Shown here: one piece after another, positions 16,035-22,952 of the stretch
Layout: each line of letters starts with the position of its first letter
How positions within the stretch are numbered: position 1 is the first letter of the stretch
Source: Spirochaetaceae bacterium
Lineage (GTDB): Bacteria; Spirochaetota; Spirochaetia; SZUA-6; Bin103
Reading direction: 5' to 3'
NCBI GenBank assembly: GCA_028821475.1
Contig: JAPPGB010000032.1
Location: forward strand, 1-64,000
Length of the DNA stretch: 64,000 nt
Position numbers and translations under genes: made by a program
Notes under the pieces: generated by a model
Databases searched by the model: none
The model's input: only the letters and a program-made list of their open reading frames with translations
What the model was told of the DNA's origin: nothing

Positions 16035-17027
16035 ATGCCCGACCTGCCACCTGCCACGCCGCATGATGCGCTGTTCCGAGCGTTGCTCGCAGACCCCGGA
16101 CGGGCCGAGACGCTGGTACGCGAGTATCTGCCTCCCGCGGTGGCTGCGGAACTATCGGACGCCCCGATCCGCCTGGTCGATGCGAGCTTCGTGGATGCGG
16201 TGCTGCACCAGAGCCACAGCGACCGGCTGTTCGAGGCGCGTCTGAAGGACGGCGGCAGCGCATTTGTTTACGTGCTGCTGGAGCACAAGGCGGCGCCCGA
16301 TCCGGGTACCCCGTTGCAGATGCTGGGCTACATGGTGCGCATCTGGCAGCGCTATGCCGAGGACCGCGCATCGCGCCTGCGGGCGCTGCCGCCGATCGTG
16401 CCGCTGATTTTCTACCATGGCCGCGAGCGCTGGAGCGGGGCGCTGTCGGTGGCGGAGATGATCGCGGGCGAAGGGGAGTTGGCGGCCTTTGCGCGCCGGT
16501 TATGCTGCGTGCTGCATGATCTGGGACAGCGACCGCTGGCGGCGCTGTCGGGGGACCCGGCGGTATGGTCGGGGCTGGCGGCGTTGGTGATGGCGTTTCG
16601 CGGACAGCCGGAGGAAGGGGTGCTGCGGCGGATCCTTTCGGGGGCGCCGGACGAAAGCGAGTTGGAGCTGCAGGTGCTGTCGTATATTGTGAGAACCTAC
16701 GAGCTGAGTCCCGCGGTGCTGGAGACGGCAGCGCGGGCGGCGAAGCCGCAACGCTGGGAGGCGCTGATGTCAACGGTCGCGGAAGCATGGATGCGGGAGG
16801 GCAAGGCCCAGGGTAGAGCCGAGGGCAAGGCCGAGGGCAAGGCCGAGGGCAAGGCCGAGGGCAAGGCCGAGACGCTGCTTCGTCTTCTGCGGCGGCGATT
16901 CGGTCCGGTTGCGGAGAGTGCTCGGGCACGGGTGGCGGACGGGTCGGCGGCGGAGATCGATGCCTGGTTCGATGCCCTGCTTGACGCGCACAGCCTGACG
17001 GAGGTGTTCGACGCCCGACCGCAGTGA
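16035..17027 (+). CDS. Rpn-family recombination-promoting nuclease, copy C
   Basis: The 330-residue copy is the product of the 1175-base tandem duplication. It matches copy B including its C-terminal signature (ESARARVADGSAAE, AHSLTEVF) but has four AEGK repeats like copy A and LLRLLRRRFGP where B has a Gln. This mix suggests repeat-number change or gene conversion after duplication. Catalytic motifs are unchanged, so all copies are probably active if any is. ATG 16035 is the start shared with copy B. Confidence 0.9.
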   Translation: MPDLPPATPHDALFRALLADPGRAETLVREYLPPAVAAELSDAPIRLVDASFVDAVLHQSHSDRLFEARLKDGGSAFVYVLLEHKAAPDPGTPLQMLGYMVRIWQRYAEDRASRLRALPPIVPLIFYHGRERWSGALSVAEMIAGEGELAAFARRLCCVLHDLGQRPLAALSGDPAVWSGLAALVMAFRGQPEEGVLRRILSGAPDESELELQVLSYIVRTYELSPAVLETAARAAKPQRWEALMSTVAEAWMREGKAQGRAEGKAEGKAEGKAEGKAETLLRLLRRRFGPVAESARARVADGSAAEIDAWFDALLDAHSLTEVFDARPQ

Positions 17028-17099
17028 GCGCCGCCCGACGCGGTGGTTCTGCATCCGGTACGTGGACACCACGTCGCAGATCGGGTAGGAGACGTCCAC

Positions 17100-17200
17100 G
17101 CTGGCGGTTGTAGCGGGCCGCCGGCACGCCGGCGAGTGGGCCTGGCGAAGAAGAAGCCCAGCATGCGCACGGCGCACAGCGCGCCGTCGGCGCAATGCGC
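17100..17200 (-). pseudogene. Third MFS N-terminal fragment
   Basis: The bases resemble the exporter region around 14470-14560 read leftwards: ALCAVRMLGFFFA, then a decayed LAGV.A.RYN motif. It is more diverged than the 7917-8173 fragment and has small insertions and deletions, so it is an older or different paralog's remnant. It lies just before DUF1801 copy 2. Confidence 0.55.
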
Positions 17201-17235
17201 AGATGCAACTCGCGCTATAGGGTAGGTTGTGCCCC

Positions 17236-17673
17236 ATGGAACGCGTTTCGACCTCACCCGACGAATTTCTTGCGACGCTGCCGGAGGAGTTCCGTGGCGA
17301 CATGACCGCGCTGGACGAGCGCATCGCGGCGGCGCTGCCGGGGCACCGGCGCTGCCTGTGGCAGGGGGTGTTCTGGGGCGGCAGCTCCCAGTCGATCATC
17401 GGCTACGGCGACTACTCGTACGTGCGCTCGGACAAGAAGCATGTGGAGTGGTTCGTCGTCGGGCTCGCCCGGCAGAAGAACTACTACAGCGTCTACGTCA
17501 ACGCCGCCGACGGCCGCCGCTACCTCACCGAGGCGTATGCCGGCCGGCTCGGCAAGGTGAAGGTGGGCAAGAGCAACGTGACCTTCCGCCGGCTCGGCGA
17601 CGTTGAGCTGGAGGTGCTGATCGAGCTGGTGGAACGCGCCGGCGTACTGATGAGCGCCGCCAAGCCAGAGTAG
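17236..17673 (+). CDS. DUF1801 (YdhG-like) domain protein, copy 2
   Basis: The 145-residue protein is nearly the same as copy 1 at 8399, with scattered substitutions (EFLATL, LWQGVFWGGSSQ, VKVGKSNVTFRRLGDV). The start ATG and its leader GGTAGGTTGTGCCCC are conserved between the copies. The Rpn copy D gene begins five bases after its stop. The protein copies have diverged more than the adjacent Rpn genes, which argues that the Rpn genes were homogenised separately. Confidence 0.8.
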   Translation: MERVSTSPDEFLATLPEEFRGDMTALDERIAAALPGHRRCLWQGVFWGGSSQSIIGYGDYSYVRSDKKHVEWFVVGLARQKNYYSVYVNAADGRRYLTEAYAGRLGKVKVGKSNVTFRRLGDVELEVLIELVERAGVLMSAAKPE

Positions 17674-17678
17674 GGGTA

Positions 17679-18647
17679 GTGCCCGATCTGCCACCTGCCA
17701 CGCCGCACGATGCGCTGTTCCGAGCGTTGCTCGCAGACCCCGGACGGGCCGAGACGCTGGTACGCGAGTATCTGCCTCCCGCGGTGGCTGCGGAACTATC
17801 GGACGCCCCGATCCGCCTGGTCGATGCGAGCTTCGTGGATGCGGTGCTGCACCAGAGCCACAGCGACCGGCTGTTCGAGGCGCGTCTGAAGGACGGCGGC
17901 AGCGCATTTGTTTACGTGCTGCTGGAGCACAAGGCGGCGCCCGATCCGGGTACCCCGTTGCAGATGCTGGGCTACATGGTGCGCATCTGGCAGCGCTATG
18001 CCGAGGACCGCGCATCGCGCCTGCGGGCGCTGCCGCCGATCGTGCCGCTGATTTTCTACCATGGCCGCGAGCGCTGGAGCGGGGCGCTGTCGGTGGCGGA
18101 GATGATCGCGGGCGAAGGGGAGTTGGCGGCCTTTGCGCGCCGGTTATGCTGCGTGCTGCATGATCTGGGACAGCGACCGCTGGCGGCGCTGTCGGGGGAC
18201 CCGGCGGTATGGTCGGGGCTGGCGGCGTTGGTGATGGCGTTTCGCGGACAGCCGGAGGAAGGGGTGCTGCGGCGGATCCTTTCGGGGGCGCCGGACGAAA
18301 GCGAGTTGGAGCTGCAGGTGCTGTCGTATATTGTGAGAACCTACGAGCTGAGTCCCGCGGTGCTGGAGACGGCAGCGCGGGCGGCGAAGCCGCAACGCTG
18401 GGAGGCGCTGATGTCAACGGTCGCGGAAGCATGGATGCGGGAGGGCAAGGCCCAGGGTAGAGCCGAGGGCAAGGCCGAGGGCAAGGCCGAGACGCTGCTT
18501 CGTCTTCTGCAGCGGCGATTCGGTCCGGTTGCGGAGAGTGCTCGGGCACGGGTGGCGGACGGGTCGGCGGCGGAGATCGATGCCTGGTTCGATGCCCTGC
18601 TTGACGCGCACAGCCTGACGGAGGTGTTCGACGCCCAACCGCACTGA
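17679..18647 (+). CDS. Rpn-family recombination-promoting nuclease, copy D
   Basis: This 322-residue copy starts with GTG like copy A, directly after a DUF1801 gene, but its body and C-terminus match copies B and C (two AEGK repeats, DGSAAE, AHSLTEVF). The last residues are AQPH rather than ARPQ. Upstream and downstream flanks match copy A, so gene and flanks have different closest relatives, a sign of gene conversion. The PhyH-HEAT gene follows after 44 bases. Confidence 0.9.
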   Translation: MPDLPPATPHDALFRALLADPGRAETLVREYLPPAVAAELSDAPIRLVDASFVDAVLHQSHSDRLFEARLKDGGSAFVYVLLEHKAAPDPGTPLQMLGYMVRIWQRYAEDRASRLRALPPIVPLIFYHGRERWSGALSVAEMIAGEGELAAFARRLCCVLHDLGQRPLAALSGDPAVWSGLAALVMAFRGQPEEGVLRRILSGAPDESELELQVLSYIVRTYELSPAVLETAARAAKPQRWEALMSTVAEAWMREGKAQGRAEGKAEGKAETLLRLLQRRFGPVAESARARVADGSAAEIDAWFDALLDAHSLTEVFDAQPH

Positions 18648-18691
18648 GCGCCGCCCGACCGCTCGTTGTGAGGCGAGGAGGTAACCGACCC

Positions 18692-20044
18692 ATGCCGGCC
18701 CCTGTTCTGCTGACGGACCAACAGGTTCAGGACTACCTGACCCACGGCTACCTGGTGCTGCGCACCGGCCACCCGGCCGCGGTGCACCGCAGCATCCTGC
18801 GCCAGATCGCGACCTTGTACGCCACCGAGGGCAACCCGGGGAACGACATCCTGCCGCGGGTGCCCGACCTCTACCGGATCCTGGGCGACCCCGTGGTCGA
18901 CGGCGCCCTGCGCAGCCTGCTCGGAGCCGACTACCTGGTGCATCCCCACCGTCACTGTCACGAGAACCCCAGCGGCTCGGACGGCCAGGAGATGCACCGG
19001 GACAGCTACGAGAACGACCAGAACGTGCGGCACCACCGTACCCGGTGGGCGATGGCGTTCTACTACCCCCAGGATGTTCCGCTGGAGATGGGCCCGACCG
19101 CCATCCTGCCGGCCAGCCAGTACTACGAGTCGCGCGCCCAGGCGCATCAGCACAAGGAATTGGCGCTGTGCGGCGCCGCCGGCACCGTGACCGTGGTCCA
19201 CTATGACCTGTGGCACCGGGCCATGGCCAACACCTCAGGCCGCCACCGCTACATGGTCAAGTTCCTGTTCACCCGCATGAGCGAGCCGCGGTCGGCCGCC
19301 TGGGACCACCGCGCCGCGGCATTCGACACCACCGACGATGACCCGCCGGCCGCCCTGCGCCGCCGGATGTGGGACTGGATGCGGGCGGCGGAGTGGAGCC
19401 CGGCGCCCGACGAAAGGTCTCTTGACGGCTGGGGGCAGGCCCTGGAGCAGAGTGCGGAGGCGGAGCGGCTGCGCGCCGCCTATGCCCTGGCCAGTCGCGG
19501 CGCGGATGCGGTGCCGCACCTGGTGGCGGCGCTGCGGCGCCAGGCGGCGGGTCTGCGCGACCGCAACCTGGCGGCCGACCATACCAACCCCAGCCAGCTC
19601 GATGCCGTGTTCGGACTGTCAGCCGTCGGCGCGCCCGCCGTGCCGGCAGTGGCGGCGTTGCTCGACGACGACGCGTGGTGGGTGCGCGCCGCGGCCGCGG
19701 ACGTGCTCGGCGACATGGGCGAGACCGCGCACGAGACGGTGCCTCAGCTTACCGGCGTGCTGGCCGACGACTCGGTCTGGGCACGGCGTAACGCGATCGA
19801 GGCGCTCGGCTACCTGGGGCCGGCCGCGGCGACTGCCGTTCCCTCGCTCAGGCGCTGCCTGGCTGACGCGCTCAGCCGGTGTCTGGCCGATTCGGACAGC
19901 CGGGTGCGCCACAACGCCGCCCTGACGCTGGCCAAACTGGGCCCCGCCGCCGCCGCCGCGACGCCCGCCCTGCGCCGCGCCACGACGGACGAGGAGGTCT
20001 ACACCCGCGCCAACGCCGCGGTCGCCTTGGACCGCATCCTCTGA
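18692..20044 (+). CDS. Phytanoyl-CoA dioxygenase-like protein fused to HEAT repeats
   Basis: The 450-residue protein has an N-terminal Fe(II)/2-oxoglutarate oxygenase domain of the PhyH family (about residues 1-215). The iron ligands are visible as EMHRDSY (His102 and Asp104) and the distal histidine in HYDLWHRAMAN (about His175). Residues about 255-450 are a run of HEAT-like helical repeats: AVFGLSAVGAPAVPAVAALL, WVRAAAADVLGDMG, RRNAIEALGYLGPAA, RHNAALTLAKLGPAA. The oxygenase would hydroxylate a small molecule or a bound protein; the repeats suggest partner or substrate binding. ATG 18692 has AGGAGGT nine bases upstream. The 5' end is also found as a fragment after Rpn copy A. Confidence 0.85.
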   Translation: MPAPVLLTDQQVQDYLTHGYLVLRTGHPAAVHRSILRQIATLYATEGNPGNDILPRVPDLYRILGDPVVDGALRSLLGADYLVHPHRHCHENPSGSDGQEMHRDSYENDQNVRHHRTRWAMAFYYPQDVPLEMGPTAILPASQYYESRAQAHQHKELALCGAAGTVTVVHYDLWHRAMANTSGRHRYMVKFLFTRMSEPRSAAWDHRAAAFDTTDDDPPAALRRRMWDWMRAAEWSPAPDERSLDGWGQALEQSAEAERLRAAYALASRGADAVPHLVAALRRQAAGLRDRNLAADHTNPSQLDAVFGLSAVGAPAVPAVAALLDDDAWWVRAAAADVLGDMGETAHETVPQLTGVLADDSVWARRNAIEALGYLGPAAATAVPSLRRCLADALSRCLADSDSRVRHNAALTLAKLGPAAAAATPALRRATTDEEVYTRANAAVALDRIL

Positions 20045-20118
20045 CAGGCAACGCTCCCGGCCAGGGTCTGCATGCCCCGTGGTCTCGCAATCGATTCGGT
20101 ACGGCGAGCCGAGGCACC

Positions 20119-20343
20119 TCAAAGGACGTTGCGCAGTTGGTCAGCGCTCAGTTCGGTGTCACGCAGGATCTTGGCGATCAGCCCGCGACCGATAGTCTCG
20201 CCGGCGTGAACCGGCACCACGGTTGCGCGACCGTCTGCGTGGCGCAGAAACGAGTGGCTGCCTTTCGTGCGGACGACTTCAAAGCCGAGCCGCTTCAACG
20301 CAGCAATGAGCTGTCGGCCGGTCGGGGCCGGCAGGCGGCTCAT
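20119..20343 (-). CDS. hicA: HicA family mRNA interferase toxin
   Basis: The 74-residue protein matches HicA: a dsRBD-like fold with RQLIAALKRLGFEVVRTKGS, the catalytic histidine in GSHSFLRHADG, and VVPVHAGETIGRGLIAKIL. HicA cleaves mRNA and tmRNA independently of the ribosome. Its ATG overlaps the stop of the upstream hicB gene by four bases, so the antitoxin is made first in this operon. Confidence 0.9.
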   Translation of the reverse strand: MSRLPAPTGRQLIAALKRLGFEVVRTKGSHSFLRHADGRATVVPVHAGETIGRGLIAKILRDTELSADQLRNVL

Positions 20344-20639
20344 TCGGGAACGGTGACTCGCTGGACGCCGACGAACTCCAGGTGCGGCTCTTCCGAGGTT
20401 CCCTGACGCGAAAGTGAAGGCCGGTGGACCGTCCCTGGGCGTCGAATTTTGTGGTCTTCCGTGTCGCGGAGTGACCGGGCGGGCTCGACCTCAAGACAGA
20501 GTTCGATCGATTCACGGATGCGCTCCATGAGGTCATCGAGCGATATGGCCTGCGTGTGACAGCCGCGCAAAGCGGGCACCGACGCCACGTAGAGCCCGTC
20601 CGGGTCGCGCTCCACGACCACGTCGAAACATCGACTCAT
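20340..20639 (-). CDS. hicB: HicB family antitoxin
   Basis: The 99-residue protein begins with the partial RNase H-like HicB fold (VVERDPDGLYVASVPALRG, SLDDLMERIRESIELCLE) and ends LEFVGVQRVTVP, the usual family terminus. Between the two parts is a basic insertion of about 30 residues (SLRDTEDHKIRRPGTVHR region) not expected in short HicB proteins. ATG 20639 is the family start; the frame is open 17 codons further up but those are not conserved. The insertion makes me less sure that it still neutralises HicA normally. Confidence 0.8.
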   Translation of the reverse strand: MSRCFDVVVERDPDGLYVASVPALRGCHTQAISLDDLMERIRESIELCLEVEPARSLRDTEDHKIRRPGTVHRPSLSRQGTSEEPHLEFVGVQRVTVPE

Positions 20640-20697
20640 GCGGGCATCGTATCGCAACCGCGGTGCGGTGAGCCACCACTCGAAAGGCAAGCACGGA

Positions 20698-21840
20698 CTA
20701 GCGGCGGTAGGGGTCGGCGGCGTCGCGCAGGCCGTCGCCGACGAAGTTGAAGCACAGCACCACGATCACCACGAACAGGCCGGGGATCAGCAGCCAGGGG
20801 TGCAGCGAGATCGTGCGCACGTTCTGCGCCTGTTGCAGCATTACCCCCCAGCTCACCACCGGCGGGCGCAGGCCGATGCCGATGAAGCTCAAGGCGGTCT
20901 CGCCCAGGATCATGTACGGAATGGCCAGCGTCAGGTGGACGATCAGGTAGCTCAGGAAGCCGGGCAGCAGGTGGCGCAGGATGATGGTCATCGGGGTGGA
21001 GCCGCCGATTGCGGCCGCGGTAACGTAGTCCTCGGTACGCAACTGCAGTAGTTTGCCGCGCACCACCCGCGCCAGGCCGGTCCAGCCGATCACGCTCAGG
21101 ATCACCGTAATCATGAAATAGACGCGCAGCGCCGGCCACTCGATCGGCACCGCGGCCGCCAGCGCCATCCACAGCGGAATGGTGGGCAGGGCCTGCAGGA
21201 ACTCGATGATGCGCTGCACCAGCATGTCGACCGCGCCGCCGAAGAAGCCGGAGATGCCGCCGAGCAGGCAGCCGAGCAGGAAGCTGAGCGCCACCCCCAC
21301 CAGGCCGATGGAAAGCGATACGCGCGCCCCGTGCAGCACCCGCGTCAGCATGTCGCGGCCCAGGCTGTCGGTCCCGAACGGAAACAGCACCGCCCCCTCG
21401 TCGACGCCCAGCAGGTGCAGGCGGGTCGTGATCAGCCCGAACAGCCGGTACTCGTAGCCGGTCACGAGGAACCTGACCGGGTACGTCCGGCCGCGGTCGA
21501 TGGTGAACACCTTGGCGCGCGTTACCGGGTCGCGGGTGACCTGCAGCCCGTACACGAACGGGGCCCGCAGGCCGTCCTCGTGCACCAGGCGCACCCGGGT
21601 GGGCGGCGCGTACAGGTGTTCCGGGTAGCGCCGGTCGCGCCCCGACACGGCGAGAAAGTCGGCGAACACGGCCATCAGGTAGACCACCGTCAGCACCACG
21701 CCGCCGATCAGCGCCAGCCGGTGGCGCAGGAACTTGCGCCGCATCAGGGTCCAGCTCGAGGCGACGAAGTAGCGCTCGTCGAGCTGCTGCGCGCCGGCGG
21801 CTGTTTCCTCTCCGAGGGTACTGTCGTGCGGGGTACTCAC
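20698..21840 (-). CDS. ABC transporter permease, DppC type
   Basis: The 380-residue protein has an unusually long periplasmic segment (about residues 65-150, including RVRLVHEDGLRAPFVYGLQ) before FGTDSLGRDMLTRVLHGAR, then the usual permease core with the EAA loop EDYVTAAAIGGSTPMTIILR and ALSFIGIGLRPP. Long insertions of this sort occur in a subset of peptide permeases that serve large ligands. It is the last gene of a binding protein-DppB-DppC operon read leftwards; seven bases separate it from the DppB gene. No ATPase gene follows. Confidence 0.92.
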   Translation of the reverse strand: MSTPHDSTLGEETAAGAQQLDERYFVASSWTLMRRKFLRHRLALIGGVVLTVVYLMAVFADFLAVSGRDRRYPEHLYAPPTRVRLVHEDGLRAPFVYGLQVTRDPVTRAKVFTIDRGRTYPVRFLVTGYEYRLFGLITTRLHLLGVDEGAVLFPFGTDSLGRDMLTRVLHGARVSLSIGLVGVALSFLLGCLLGGISGFFGGAVDMLVQRIIEFLQALPTIPLWMALAAAVPIEWPALRVYFMITVILSVIGWTGLARVVRGKLLQLRTEDYVTAAAIGGSTPMTIILRHLLPGFLSYLIVHLTLAIPYMILGETALSFIGIGLRPPVVSWGVMLQQAQNVRTISLHPWLLIPGLFVVIVVLCFNFVGDGLRDAADPYRR

Positions 21841-21847
21841 GGGCGCC

Positions 21848-22846
21848 TCACGCCTGCGCCCGCACCCCGAACCGGATGCGCGGATCGACCGTCGCCAGCA
21901 GCAGGTCGGAGATCAGGTTGCCGACCAGGATCAGGGCGCCGAGCAGCATCACGATGGCGCCGGCCAGATACATGTCCTGCGCCTGCAGCGCCACCAGCAG
22001 CAGCGGCCCGATGGTGGGCAGGCTCAGCACGATCGCGACCAGCGTCTCGCCGGAGATGATCGCCGGCAGCAGGTAGCCGACGGTGCTGATGATCGGGTTG
22101 AGCGCCACGCGCACCGGGTACTTGAACAGGATGGCGCCCTCGGCCATGCCCTTGGAGCGGGCGGTGATCACGTACTGCTTGCTCAGTTCGTCGAGCAGCG
22201 AGGCGCGCAGGATGCGGATGATCTCGGCGGTGCCGGCGGTGCCGATCACGGTAAGCGGGATCGGCAGGTGCTTGAGCAGGTCGATCACCTTGCCGAAGCT
22301 CCACGCCGCTGACATGTACTCGCGCGAGAACAGCCCGCCGGGGCTCCACCCGAAGTAGGTGAACGCCAGGTACATCAGGATCAGGGCGAGCAGGAAGTTG
22401 GGCGTGGCCAGGCCCAGGAACCCGAACACGGTGGCCACATAGTCGCCGAACGAGTGTGGATGGGTGGCGGAGTAGATGCCGATCGGCACCGCGATCAGGT
22501 ACACCAGGATCAACGTCGAGATCGACAGGGTCACCGACAGGGCGAGCCGCTCGCCGATCACCTTGACCACGTCTCGGTTCTGGGAGAACGAATCGCCCAT
22601 GTCGCCCTGCAGGAAGTTCCGTGCCCACTTGAAGTACTGCACGTGCAGCGGCTGGTCGAGCCCGTATTGCTCGCGCAGTCCCTCCAGCAACGATTCCGTG
22701 ACCGGTATGCGGCGCGCTTCCAGGGTCGCGATGTAGGTGGTCAGGTAGTCGCCCGGCGGCAACTGGATGATCACGAACACGACGAACGAGAGCAGAATGA
22801 GCAGCGCGATCATGTAGGCGACGCGCCGCAGCAGGTAGCGAGCCAT
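21848..22846 (-). CDS. ABC transporter permease, DppB type
   Basis: The 332-residue protein opens LLRRVAYMIALLILLSFVVF and has IIQLPPGDYL, six membrane helices, and the EAA loop SKQYVITARSKGMAEGAILF near residue 235, as expected of DppB permeases. It lies between the binding protein (106 bases upstream) and the DppC gene. ATG 22846 fits the family length. Confidence 0.92.
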   Translation of the reverse strand: MARYLLRRVAYMIALLILLSFVVFVIIQLPPGDYLTTYIATLEARRIPVTESLLEGLREQYGLDQPLHVQYFKWARNFLQGDMGDSFSQNRDVVKVIGERLALSVTLSISTLILVYLIAVPIGIYSATHPHSFGDYVATVFGFLGLATPNFLLALILMYLAFTYFGWSPGGLFSREYMSAAWSFGKVIDLLKHLPIPLTVIGTAGTAEIIRILRASLLDELSKQYVITARSKGMAEGAILFKYPVRVALNPIISTVGYLLPAIISGETLVAIVLSLPTIGPLLLVALQAQDMYLAGAIVMLLGALILVGNLISDLLLATVDPRIRFGVRAQA

Positions 22847-22952
22847 CAGCTATGAGCTCTCGATGTGGGCGTGGCGGTGGGCTTTCGGCATGGCGGGGCG
22901 GCGGCGCGGCCCCGAGAGTCCAGGTTGTCCGCCGCCGCCCGCCACAGGTCGT

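Larger units (their letters stand above)
14774..17123 (+). repeat. Tandem direct duplication, 1175-base unit (Rpn copies B and C)
   Basis: The unit begins at ATCGGTTGGCGGGATGG (14774) and again at 15949, exactly 1175 bases later. It contains the leader, an Rpn gene and a 3' flank with two gene scraps. The copies look identical over most of the length. They differ in the AEGK repeat number (+24 bases in C), one Gln/Arg codon and several changes in the 3' flank. Confidence 0.95.
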
